The notes beneath the pieces are model-generated. The model made no database searches. It was given only the letters and a program-made list of their open reading frames with translations, and was not told the origin of the DNA. A stretch of DNA of 64,000 nucleotides, taken from NCBI RefSeq assembly GCF_007827595.1, contig NZ_VISR01000023.1, forward strand, positions 1-64,000, read 5' to 3'. The position numbers and the translations under genes are program-made. How positions within the stretch are numbered: position 1 is the first letter of the stretch; each line of letters opens with the position of its first letter. Of this stretch, positions 17,580 to 25,634 are shown one piece after another. The stretch is from Streptomyces sp. BK340. Its GTDB lineage: Bacteria > Actinomycetota > Actinomycetes > Streptomycetales > Streptomycetaceae.

Positions 17580-19916
17580 ATGACCTCGCAGCCGGAGAAG
17601 CGCTCGCCGGTGCCCCGCAGAGCCGTGCTCGGCACCGCGCTGGGCGGAGCGGCAACGGTGGCCCTGCCCGGGCCGGCCCACGCCGGGTTACCCGCACAGA
17701 CGACGGGATCCGGCAGACCTGGTCCGGCGGAGGCGGCCGTCAGGCGCCCGTGGCGACTGCGCGACACCATGACCACCGACGACGCCTGGGACCGGTTCCT
17801 GCACGGCCAGGACCTGCTGTGGACCAGGATGCCCACCCTCTGGCACGAGGGTCCGTTCCTCGGGGACGGGCTGCTCGGCAGCATGGTCCACCAGGAGCCG
17901 GGGGCCAACCAGGTCCGCTTCACCGTCCAGCACGGCCGCGTCCAGGACCACCGGCCCGAGTTCGGCAGCGGCTGGGGCACCTGCCGCCTCCCGGTCGGGC
18001 ATCTCACGCTCGAACCGGTCGGCACGATCACCGCCGTCGACTGGCGGCTGAGCCTGTGGAACGCCGAACTCACCGGCACCATCACCACCACCGCGGGAAC
18101 GCTCACCCTCTCCGTCCTCGTCCACGACGAGGTCCTGGCCGCCCGGGTGCTCGCCGGCGGCGGCGAGCGGGTCTCCTGGACCTTCCACCCCGAGGAGGCC
18201 GTCAGCCCCCGGCACATCAGCGAGGCCCCGCCCGCCGGCTACACCGCCAACCCGCCCTGGACCACCCGGACCGCCGCCGACGGCACCGAGCAGGTGCTCC
18301 AGCCGCTCACCGGCGGGGGCCAGACCGCCACCGCATACCGCCGCACCGGCGACGACCTGCTGCTGAGCGTCGGACACAGCTCGCCCTCCGGCACCGCAGC
18401 CGAGGCCGCCTCGCTGCGCAACCTCGGGCGCGTGGCGTCGTACAACGCCCTCAGGCGACGGCACCTGCGCTGGTGGCATGCGTTCTACCGCAAGAGCTTC
18501 GTCTCCTTCCCCGACCGGCGACTGCAGAGTTTCCACTGGATCCAGCTCTACAAGGTCGCCTCCGCCAGCCGCGCGGGCGGCCCCGTCATGGCCACCTCCG
18601 GGCCGTGGCTGGAGCCCACTCCCTGGCCCGCGGTCTGGTGGAACCTCAACGTCCAGCTGGAGTACTGGCTCATCCATGGCTTCAATCACCCGGAACTCGA
18701 CGCGCTCGCCACCACGCTGCGGCAGAGCCAGGAACAGCTCATCGCCAACGTGCCCGCCGCCTACCGCGCGGACAGCTCCGGGATCGGCCGCAGCTCCGAC
18801 ATGTTCGCCGACCGCGGCGTGGGCGTGCCGGGCAGCGGCGCCGAGACCGGTGACCTCACCTGGGCGCTGCACAACGTGTGGCTGTCCTACCGGCACTCCA
18901 TGGACAAGGCCCTGCTGCGCGACACGATCTTCCCGGTGCTGCGCCGGGCCATCAACTACTACCTGCACTTCCTCACCCCGGGCAGCGACGGCAGGCTCCA
19001 CCTGCCGAGCACGCTCTCGCCCGAGTACCCCGTCGTGCCGCCACAGGACACCAACTACGACCTGGCCCTGCTCCGCTGGGGCTGCCGGACACTGATCGAG
19101 TCCGCCGAACTGCTGGACATCGACGACGAGTTGATGCCGCGCTGGCAGGAGGTGCTGGCAAGACTCACGCCGTACCCGGTCGACGACAACGGCTTCATGA
19201 TCGGCGCGGACACGCCGTACGCCCAGTCGCACCGGCACTACTCGCACCTGCTGATGGTGTATCCGCTGTACCTCGTCAACTGGGACCAGCCCGGCAGCCG
19301 CGACCTGATCGCGAAGTCGGTGGCCCGCTGGCACGCACTGACCGGCGCCCACCGGGGCTACAGCTACACCGGGGCCGCCTCGATGTACGCGATGACCGGC
19401 GACGGCGACACCGCGATCACCTATCTGCGCAAGTTCTTCGACCCCACGACGCGCTTCCCCTGCCGTGCCAACACGCACTACACCGAGGCCGGTCCGGTCA
19501 TCGAGACCCCGCTGTCCGCCTCGCAGTCCCTGCACGACATGTTCTGCCAGAGCTGGGGCGGCACGGTCCGGGTCTTCCCGGCCGTCCCGTCCGCCTGGGC
19601 GGACGTCACCCTGCACAACTTCCGTGCCCAGGGCGCCTTCCTGGTCAGTGCCGTACGTAAGGCGGGGACGACCCGCTTCATCCGGATCAGGAGCCTGGCG
19701 GGCGAACCGCTCAAGCTGCGGCACGGTCTCAGCGGCACCCTCACCGTGCTGCTGGACGACGGCACCCCGGCCCGCACCCAGGACCTGGGCGACGGCACGC
19801 TCGCCATCGACCTGCCCCGGGGCCGCGAGGTGCTCGTCCACTCCAGCGTCCGACCCGAACTCGTCATAGCGCCCGTCGCCGGCGGCGAGCCGGGGCCTGC
19901 GTGGGGGCTGCCGTAG
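17580..19916 (+). CDS. Exported glycoside hydrolase family 95-like protein (alpha-L-fucosidase/galactosidase type)
   Basis: With the start at 17580 (GGAGGACGACG upstream) the product has 778 residues. A Tat-type leader is visible: PRRAVLGTALGGAATVALPGPAHA. The mature protein has the GH95 layout: an N-terminal beta-sandwich (LWHEGPFLGDGLLGSMVHQEPG, QDHRPEFGSGWGTCRLPVGHLTLEP), an (alpha/alpha)6 barrel from about residue 290 (PWPAVWWNLNVQLEYWLIHGFNHPELD; SPEYPVVPPQDTNYDLALLRWGCRTL; HRHYSHLLMVYPLYLVNWD) and a C-terminal beta domain (WGGTVRVFPAVPSAWADVTLHNFRAQGAFLVSAVRKAG). GH95 enzymes remove alpha-L-fucose or alpha-L-galactose from plant and host glycans. Exact specificity is open. Expression is probably sugar-controlled through the sites at 17461-17548. 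Confidence 0.85.
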   Translation: MTSQPEKRSPVPRRAVLGTALGGAATVALPGPAHAGLPAQTTGSGRPGPAEAAVRRPWRLRDTMTTDDAWDRFLHGQDLLWTRMPTLWHEGPFLGDGLLGSMVHQEPGANQVRFTVQHGRVQDHRPEFGSGWGTCRLPVGHLTLEPVGTITAVDWRLSLWNAELTGTITTTAGTLTLSVLVHDEVLAARVLAGGGERVSWTFHPEEAVSPRHISEAPPAGYTANPPWTTRTAADGTEQVLQPLTGGGQTATAYRRTGDDLLLSVGHSSPSGTAAEAASLRNLGRVASYNALRRRHLRWWHAFYRKSFVSFPDRRLQSFHWIQLYKVASASRAGGPVMATSGPWLEPTPWPAVWWNLNVQLEYWLIHGFNHPELDALATTLRQSQEQLIANVPAAYRADSSGIGRSSDMFADRGVGVPGSGAETGDLTWALHNVWLSYRHSMDKALLRDTIFPVLRRAINYYLHFLTPGSDGRLHLPSTLSPEYPVVPPQDTNYDLALLRWGCRTLIESAELLDIDDELMPRWQEVLARLTPYPVDDNGFMIGADTPYAQSHRHYSHLLMVYPLYLVNWDQPGSRDLIAKSVARWHALTGAHRGYSYTGAASMYAMTGDGDTAITYLRKFFDPTTRFPCRANTHYTEAGPVIETPLSASQSLHDMFCQSWGGTVRVFPAVPSAWADVTLHNFRAQGAFLVSAVRKAGTTRFIRIRSLAGEPLKLRHGLSGTLTVLLDDGTPARTQDLGDGTLAIDLPRGREVLVHSSVRPELVIAPVAGGEPGPAWGLP

Positions 19917-20088
19917 CGGCCGCCGGCTCGGCTGCGGCTCACGGCGTCAACCGTGCGCAGGACGGACGAGCTGTCGGGGGAATCTCCGTGTGCCACGGAC
20001 TGTCCGGCCGTCTCATGTGCCAGGCTTCCGCCGAGCGCCCTTCCTCAGGAGTCCGGGGCAGGTTCAGTGCAGGAGGCAGCGACCCTTG

Positions 20089-20826
20089 ATGGCCGGCGAC
20101 GACCCCCTCGACTGGGACACCACCGCCGCAGCCGGCGCCTACCGGGACCGTGACATGCGGCTGGCCGAGAGGCTGATCTTCCCGGCGGTGCTGCAGCGGC
20201 TCGGCCGCAGCCCGGGCCCGGACCGGCTCGTGCTGGACGTCGGCTGCGGCACCGGTGCGATCGCGGCGCAGCTCGCCGGCGGCGGCGAGTGGACGGTCCA
20301 GGCTCTCGACCCGTCGGCGTACATGCTGGACTTCGCCCGCGCCGACCGCCCGCACCCGCGCATCTCCTACCGGCTGTTCGACGGCCGCACCCTGCCCTGG
20401 CTCGCCGACAACAGCGTCGACGGCGCCGTGTGCGGCCTGGTGTACTGCACCGACCCCGACGACGACCGGCTGGCAGCCCTCACCGCCGAGATCCACCGTG
20501 TCCTGCGGCCCGGTGCCCCGTATCTGCTCGCCGACCTCAACCCCGCCGCGACCGGTGTGGGTTTCTCCACCCTGCGCCACGGCGAACCAGGAGCCGTGTA
20601 CTGCGACGGCGACACCGTGCCCGCGCTGCTGCGGCTGCGCGACGGCACCCCGATGACCAGCGTCACCCACTACCGCTCCCTCGACCGCTACCGGTCCTTC
20701 CTGACCGGGGCCGGCTTCCCCTCCCCCACCGTGGACCTGCCCACACTCCGCGTCGAAGCACCCGCGGAGGACGACCCGGCGGAGACCAGGACCGCGCCGT
20801 ACATGATCTTGACGACGCACGCCTGA
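20089..20826 (+). CDS. Class I SAM-dependent methyltransferase
   Basis: The 245-residue protein has the Rossmann-fold methyltransferase motifs: motif I VLDVGCGTGAIAAQLAGG, an acidic residue at the end of strand 2 (VQALDPSAYMLDFAR), motif post-I/II DGRTLPWLADNSVDGAVCGLVYC, and LRPGAPYLLADLNP as motif III. It resembles UbiE/Methyltransf_11 small-molecule methyltransferases. AGGAGG lies 12 bases before the ATG at 20089; the frame is open further upstream but that part is Arg/Pro-rich and lacks homology character. It stands alone after the GH95 gene (172-base gap). The substrate is unknown. Confidence 0.85.
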   Translation: MAGDDPLDWDTTAAAGAYRDRDMRLAERLIFPAVLQRLGRSPGPDRLVLDVGCGTGAIAAQLAGGGEWTVQALDPSAYMLDFARADRPHPRISYRLFDGRTLPWLADNSVDGAVCGLVYCTDPDDDRLAALTAEIHRVLRPGAPYLLADLNPAATGVGFSTLRHGEPGAVYCDGDTVPALLRLRDGTPMTSVTHYRSLDRYRSFLTGAGFPSPTVDLPTLRVEAPAEDDPAETRTAPYMILTTHA

Positions 20827-20959
20827 GGAAGCGTGGCTGCGTGAGCGGCCCTCCCCGCGCCCCTCGCTGCGTGCGCGCACGCGGGCACGTGACGTGAGGG
20901 GCGGGGCACGGCGGTCGCTCAAGGATGATGGCGCGTTGGAGCCGCGGTTAGATGGGGCT

Positions 20960-23476
20960 ATGGACCGGCGGCCCGGGCGTCTGCGGTCCTGGCAGGGGCT
21001 GCGCACCGTCTCCGGCCAGGTCTTCATCCTGCAGGTCTTCGTCATCGTGGTTCTGTGGGCGGCCGCCGTCGTCGCCCTGCTGCTGCAGTCCCGGACGGAC
21101 GCCGAGCGCGAGGCCCGCAACCGCACGCTCTCGGTGGCCTCGGCCGTCGCCTCGTCCCCGTCGGTACGGCAGGCCCTGGAAGGCCCGAGCCCCACCGCCG
21201 CGCTCCAGCCGCAGGCCGAGGAGGTCCGCAAGCGCGCCGAGGTGGACTTCATCGTGGTGATGAGTCCGGAGGGCACTCGCTACACCCATCCGAATCCGGC
21301 ACAGAGGATCAAGCAGGTGAGCAGGGCGGCGGACCGGCAGGTACCGCTCGTCCTGGTCCCGACCGGAGTGGTGCTCCTGGCGGCCACGGCCGGAACCGCG
21401 CTGATCAGCAGGCGGCTGCGCCGTCAGACACACGGTCTCGGCCCGGTGCGGATGACACGCATGTACGAGCACCACGACGCCGTCCTGCACGCGGTGCGCG
21501 AAGGCGTTCTGATCGTCGATCCGCAAGGCTGTCTGCTCCTGGCCAACGACGAGGCACGACGCCTGCTCGGGCTCGCGGCGGACGTGGAGGGCCGTCCCGT
21601 CAGGAGTCTGGGACTCGAGCCGGGCGCGGAGCGGCTGCTGCTGGCCGGTACCGCGACCACGGACCGGGTGATCAGGGTCGGCGACCGGCTGCTGGCGATC
21701 AGCCTGCGCCCCATGGGGCAGCAGCCCGGGCCAGGGGGCGCGGTCGCGACCCTGCGGGACACGACGGAGCTCAGCGCGCTGATGGGCCGCGTGGAGGACG
21801 TACAGGAACGGCTCAAGCTGCTGTACGACGCCGGCATCCGCATCGGCACGACGCTCAACGTGACCCGTACGGCCGAGGAACTGGCCGAACTGGCCGTGCC
21901 CAGGTTCGCCGACTACGTCACCGTCGACCTGGCCGACGCCGTGCTGCGCGGTGAGGAACCGACCCAGGCGAACATGGCGGAGCTGCGGCGTGTCGCCCTG
22001 TACGGCATCCGGGAGGACACCCCGCTGTATCCGCCCGGTCACCTCGTCCACTTCGACGCCTCCACGCCGCAGGCCTCCGGGTTCGGCTCCGGGCGGATGG
22101 TGCTGGAGGCCGACATGGGGGCGTTCTCCGGCTGGCAGGCACAGGCCCCCGACCGGGCTCGCCGGCTGGTGGCCCATGGCATTCACTCCATGATCGCGGC
22201 TCCGCTCCGGGCACGCGGGGTGATTCTCGGCGTGGCCACCTTCTGGCGTTCGAAGGAACCCGCGCCCTTCGGCCAGGAAGACCTCTCGGTGGCGGAGGAG
22301 CTGGTCGCCCGTGCCGCGGTGAGCATCGACAACGCCCGCCGTTTCACCCGGGAGCACGCCATGGCCGTCGCGCTGCAGCGCAGTCTGCTGCCGCACGCGC
22401 TTCCCGAGCACAGCGCCGTCGAGGTGGCCCATCGCTATCTGCCGGCCGAGGCGGGGCTCGGCGGCGTCGGCGGCGACTGGTTCGACGTCATCCCGCTGCC
22501 GGGAGCCCGCGTCGCGTTCGTGGTGGGCGACGTCGTCGGGCACGGTCTGCACGCCGCCGCCACGATGGGGCAACTGCGCACCGCCGTCCACAACTTCTCC
22601 ACGCTCGACCTGCCGCCCGACGAGTTGCTCTGGTACCTGGACGAACTCGTCACCCGCATCGACCAGGACCGGGACGACGAGAACAGCGAAGCGCCGACGC
22701 TCACGGGTGCCACGTGCCTGTACGCGATCTACGACCCGGTGCCGGGTCTGTGCACGATGGCCAGAGCCGGCCACCTGGACCCGCTGATCGTGCACCCGGA
22801 CGGCCGCGCGGACCTGGCCGGGGTACCGACCGGGCCGCCGCTGGGGCTGGGCGGGCTGCCCTACGAGAAGGCGGAGATACGCCTGCCCGCGGGCAGTGCC
22901 GTCGTGCTGTACACCAACGGGCTGATCGAGGAGCGGCAGCGTGACATCGACGAGGGGATCGAGCAGCTGCGCCGCGCCGTCGCACACGCGGGACGGACCC
23001 CGGAGGAGATGTGCCAGGCCGTGCTGGACACGCTGCTGCCGACGGCACCGCGCGACGACGTGGCTCTGCTGGTCGCTCGCACCCGGCTGCTCGACAGCGA
23101 CCGTACCGCGGTCTGGGACGTTCCCTCCGATCCCGCGGCCGTCGCCGGCGTGCGCGCCCGCGCCGGCCGGCTGCTGCACACCTGGGGTCTGGACGAGGAG
23201 GCGTTCACCCTGGAACTCATCCTCAGCGAGCTGGTCACCAACGCGATCCGGCACGCGACCGGTCCGATCAGCGTGCGCCTGATCCGCGACCGCACCCTCA
23301 TCTGCGAAGTGTCCGACGGGAGCAGCGTCTCCCCGCACCTGCGCCGGGCCACCACCATGGACGAGGGCGGCCGGGGCCTCTTCCTCGTGGCCCAGTTCGC
23401 CGACCGCTGGGGCACGCGGTACACGCCGGACGGCAAGGTCATCTGGACCGAACAGCAGCTGCCCGTAGAGCCCTGA
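20960..23476 (+). CDS. Membrane SpoIIE-type PP2C phosphatase with PAS, GAF and ATPase domains and a shortened sensor domain
   Basis: About 838 residues from the ATG at 20960. Order: TM1 (about 18-40, VSGQVFILQVFVIVVLWAAA); a CitA/DcuS-like extracellular Cache segment (SRTDAEREARNRTLSVASAVA, then EVDFIVVMSPEGTRYTHPNP); TM2 (about 118-142, VPLVLVPTGVVLLAATAG); PAS (HDAVLHAVREGVLIVDPQG); GAF (about 290-460); PP2C (GVGGDWFDVIPLPG, GDVVGHGLHAAATMGQLR, RAGHLDP, RDDVALL); and an RsbW-like ATPase (LELILSELVTNAIRHATGPI, GRGLFLVAQFADRW). The Cache domain is cut short: after YTHPNPAQRI it passes directly to TM2, missing the 50-60 residues expected in relatives, while the frame stays open. Likely role: signal-dependent dephosphorylation of an anti-anti-sigma factor. 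The start may be 22 codons upstream. Confidence 0.9.
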   Translation: MDRRPGRLRSWQGLRTVSGQVFILQVFVIVVLWAAAVVALLLQSRTDAEREARNRTLSVASAVASSPSVRQALEGPSPTAALQPQAEEVRKRAEVDFIVVMSPEGTRYTHPNPAQRIKQVSRAADRQVPLVLVPTGVVLLAATAGTALISRRLRRQTHGLGPVRMTRMYEHHDAVLHAVREGVLIVDPQGCLLLANDEARRLLGLAADVEGRPVRSLGLEPGAERLLLAGTATTDRVIRVGDRLLAISLRPMGQQPGPGGAVATLRDTTELSALMGRVEDVQERLKLLYDAGIRIGTTLNVTRTAEELAELAVPRFADYVTVDLADAVLRGEEPTQANMAELRRVALYGIREDTPLYPPGHLVHFDASTPQASGFGSGRMVLEADMGAFSGWQAQAPDRARRLVAHGIHSMIAAPLRARGVILGVATFWRSKEPAPFGQEDLSVAEELVARAAVSIDNARRFTREHAMAVALQRSLLPHALPEHSAVEVAHRYLPAEAGLGGVGGDWFDVIPLPGARVAFVVGDVVGHGLHAAATMGQLRTAVHNFSTLDLPPDELLWYLDELVTRIDQDRDDENSEAPTLTGATCLYAIYDPVPGLCTMARAGHLDPLIVHPDGRADLAGVPTGPPLGLGGLPYEKAEIRLPAGSAVVLYTNGLIEERQRDIDEGIEQLRRAVAHAGRTPEEMCQAVLDTLLPTAPRDDVALLVARTRLLDSDRTAVWDVPSDPAAVAGVRARAGRLLHTWGLDEEAFTLELILSELVTNAIRHATGPISVRLIRDRTLICEVSDGSSVSPHLRRATTMDEGGRGLFLVAQFADRWGTRYTPDGKVIWTEQQLPVEP

Positions 23477-23588
23477 CGGCCTCCGCCGGTTCGGGCCGCT
23501 GCGCAGCGACTGCCAGGTCCCGAGCGCCTCGCGTGTCCGTCGGCGGCCGCCCGGGGTCGGTCTGTGAGTGCCGTCCTATGGTTCGGGT

Positions 23589-24158
23589 ATGAGCAACTCC
23601 GCTGCGGCCGCTGTCCTCACAACCGCCGACCTGCCTGAAGCGATACGTGCGGTGCGTACGTTGCTCGGCATGGCGGACATCGATCAGGGAGAGGTCGACT
23701 TCGAAGCCGTGATCAGATCGCCGGATGTCCTGGCGCGAGTACGTCGCGTACTGCCCGACCTCGAATGGTGGGCGTCGGCCGGCAAGGAGCACGGCTCGTC
23801 GGAGGCCGGCGACAACCCGGCGGACTGCCTGCCGATCCGGGTGTTCGACTGGGGTCGGCCGCTGGACCGCGCCGAGCCCTTCATCGTCGCCCTGGGGCCG
23901 GATCCCGCTGCTGTGCGGTGGGATCTGAACGCATGGCCCGCGGTTCCCGAAGCGGGACTGGAGGCGATCTCGCAGAAGTACGCGTACCTCACGCTGACAG
24001 TGAATTGCCGGGACCTCTACCAGGACGAGCCGTCGCAGGACCACACCATCCACGTGCATGTCCGGGACCGGAACGGCGACCAGACCGCCCGCGTCCATTG
24101 GCTCGCAGATCAGGTGGGTGGCCGGTTCACCGGCAGGGTGGAGTTGGCGCCTCTGTGA
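23589..24158 (+). CDS. Conserved-looking hypothetical protein
   Basis: A 189-residue acidic soluble protein that I do not recognise. It starts with a helical region (TTADLPEAIRAVRTLLGMADIDQGEVDFEAVIRSPDVLARVRRVLPDLEWW) and ends with beta-strand-like segments (AYLTLTVNCRDLYQDEPSQDHTIHVHVRDRNGDQTARVHWLADQVGGRF). There is no signal peptide or membrane segment. Codon bias is normal for the genome. The start at 23589 is the ATG where sensible protein sequence begins. It follows the PP2C gene by 112 bases on the same strand and is convergent with the flavin monooxygenase gene. Confidence 0.7.
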   Translation: MSNSAAAAVLTTADLPEAIRAVRTLLGMADIDQGEVDFEAVIRSPDVLARVRRVLPDLEWWASAGKEHGSSEAGDNPADCLPIRVFDWGRPLDRAEPFIVALGPDPAAVRWDLNAWPAVPEAGLEAISQKYAYLTLTVNCRDLYQDEPSQDHTIHVHVRDRNGDQTARVHWLADQVGGRFTGRVELAPL

Positions 24159-24204
24159 CCCCTCGGCGGACGGGCAGGACGTCCGTCTCCATCTGCCTCG
24201 GCCA

Positions 24205-24233
24205 GTCCGGCCCGGTCACATGACCGGCCGGAC
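24205..24233. terminator. Strong bidirectional terminator hairpin
   Basis: The left arm GTCCGGCCCGGTCA and right arm TGACCGGCCGGAC pair along their whole length except for one extra C on the left, with a loop of only two bases (CA). It lies between the stop codons of the convergent hypothetical and monooxygenase genes. Confidence 0.75.
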
Positions 24234-24238
24234 ACGTC

Positions 24239-25471
24239 CTAGCGGACGGCCACCGCGGGCGGGCGTTCCCGAAGCGCGCCGTAGCCGATGAAGTACGCGG
24301 GCAGGCGCCGCATCCATCGTGATCCGGCGACCCGGCGGGCGAGGCGCTGGGCCCGCTCCGGGCTGCCGAGCGGTGGACGGCCCTGCAGGACGGGAGCGAT
24401 GAGGAGGGCGTGGGCCGTGCGCTGGAGGGCCTGGGTGACGACCGTGGTCGGAAGGCGCCGGCGCTGCACACCGCGTACGTCGCGCAGTCCCACGGTCCCG
24501 TTGCGCAGCGGCTCGACCAGGTGGCGGGCGGCGGCAACGGCGTCCTGGACCGCGAGGTTGATCCCGATGCCGAAGACCGGGGACATCGCGTGCGCGGCGT
24601 CGCCGATGCACAGCAGCCCCGGACGGTGCCAGCGGCGCAGCCGGTCCAGGCGTACGTCCAGGAGCTTGACCTCGTCCCACGAGCGCAGGGCGTGCGAGCG
24701 GTCGGCGATCCACGGGACGGCCGCGGTGAACTGGGCCAGGAAGCGGTCCAGGCCCGCGGCACGGCGTTGTGCGTCGGTGCCCTTCGGAATGAGCCCGGCG
24801 CACTGCCAGTAGTCGCCGCGGTCGATCATCGCGGTCAGGAAGCGGTCCCCGGCGGCGCCGAAGAGTCCGCGCGGGTCGCCCTCCTGCCGTGGCAGGCGGA
24901 ACCACCAGGCGTCCATCGGACAGGTGAAGCTGCGCAGTCCCAGCTCCGGCCGGGAGCGCGCCAGTGATCCACGGCCGTCACAGGCGACGGTCAGCGCAGC
25001 CCGCAACTCGCCGCCGCGGCCGTCGGCGGTGCGGTAGCGCACCCCGTTGACCCGTCCGGACTCGATGAGGAAGGACGTCGCCTCGGTGTTCATCCTCAGC
25101 CGGAAGGACGGCTCGCGCCGGGCCTCGTCCGCGAGCAGCTCCAACAGGTCCCACTGGGGCACCATCGCCACGTAGTTGTACGGTCCGCGCAGCACCGTGA
25201 GGTCGGCGACGGTGACCGTCGAGCGGCCGGCTCCGACCGGCAGCTGGACGGTGTTCACCCGGCGCTGCGGCAGCTGGGCGAAGCGTTCGGCCAGCCCCAG
25301 GTCGTCCAGGAGGGCCAGGGTGGAGGGGTGGACGGTGTCGCCGCGGAAGTCGCGCAGGAAGTCGCCGTGCTTCTCCAGGACCGTCACCTCGACACCGGCC
25401 CGGGCCAGCAGCAGGGCGAACACCATGCCTGCGGGGCCGCCCCCCACTACACAGCACGTGGTCTGTTCCAT
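24239..25471 (-). CDS. FAD-dependent monooxygenase (PHBH/UbiH type)
   Basis: The 410-residue product is a group A flavoprotein hydroxylase. It has the dinucleotide fold VVGGGPAGMVFALLLARAGVEVTVLEKH (GxGxxG), a DG-like motif VACDGRGSLARSRPELGL, and the ribityl-binding GD motif GLLCIGDAAHAMSPVFGIGINLAVQDAVAAARHL. The C-terminus ends with an Arg-rich helix and no thioredoxin-like domain. Such enzymes hydroxylate aromatic or polyketide substrates with NAD(P)H and oxygen. The start at 25471 was chosen over one eight codons upstream because the Rossmann fold begins at once. A TetR-type dyad lies 35 bases upstream (25506-25523), so expression is probably repressor-controlled, though no TetR gene adjoins it. 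Confidence 0.88.
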   Translation of the reverse strand: MEQTTCCVVGGGPAGMVFALLLARAGVEVTVLEKHGDFLRDFRGDTVHPSTLALLDDLGLAERFAQLPQRRVNTVQLPVGAGRSTVTVADLTVLRGPYNYVAMVPQWDLLELLADEARREPSFRLRMNTEATSFLIESGRVNGVRYRTADGRGGELRAALTVACDGRGSLARSRPELGLRSFTCPMDAWWFRLPRQEGDPRGLFGAAGDRFLTAMIDRGDYWQCAGLIPKGTDAQRRAAGLDRFLAQFTAAVPWIADRSHALRSWDEVKLLDVRLDRLRRWHRPGLLCIGDAAHAMSPVFGIGINLAVQDAVAAARHLVEPLRNGTVGLRDVRGVQRRRLPTTVVTQALQRTAHALLIAPVLQGRPPLGSPERAQRLARRVAGSRWMRRLPAYFIGYGALRERPPAVAVR

Positions 25472-25505
25472 CGCGGTCCTGCCCTTCACGATCACGAGAG
25501 CAGTA

Positions 25506-25523
25506 ATTCATCAGTCGATGAAT
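25506..25523. promoter_or_regulatory. TetR-type operator dyad upstream of the monooxygenase
   Basis: ATTCATC and GATGAAT are perfect inverted repeats with a 4-base spacer (AGTC), inside an A/T-rich patch (AGTAATTC to GAATACT) that stands out from the surrounding GC-rich DNA. It lies just before the minus-strand FAD monooxygenase and about 75 bases before the aldo/keto reductase promoter. Confidence 0.6.
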
Positions 25524-25596
25524 ACTATACCCCTCACCGCGACGGCCGACCGGGAAAAGGTGCGCGAAAAAGCGCCGCTCGGCGGCCGGAAAGCAC

Positions 25597-25627
25597 TTGC
25601 TTCGAGCGCGCTCCAACGATCTAGCGT
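25597..25627 (+). promoter_or_regulatory. MerR-type promoter with 19-bp spacer, driving a leaderless gene
   Basis: TTGCTT (25597-25602) and TAGCGT (25622-25627) are separated by 19 bases. The spacer carries the perfect palindrome GAGCGCGCTC (25604-25613), extended by TT/AA at 25601-25602 and 25615-25616. An overlong 19-20 bp spacer filled by a dyad is the hallmark of promoters activated by MerR-family proteins through DNA distortion. The ATG of the aldo/keto reductase is seven bases after the -10, so the mRNA is probably leaderless. No merR gene lies in the window. Confidence 0.75.
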
Positions 25628-25634
25628 GACGGGC

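Noticed and set aside
17688-19841. Long minus-strand open frame opposite the GH95 gene
   Set aside because: High-GC antisense artefact; the plus frame has all the GH95 features.
20948-23338. Long minus-strand open frame opposite the PP2C phosphatase
   Set aside because: Antisense artefact with Gln/Arg/Gly-rich sequence and no recognisable domain.
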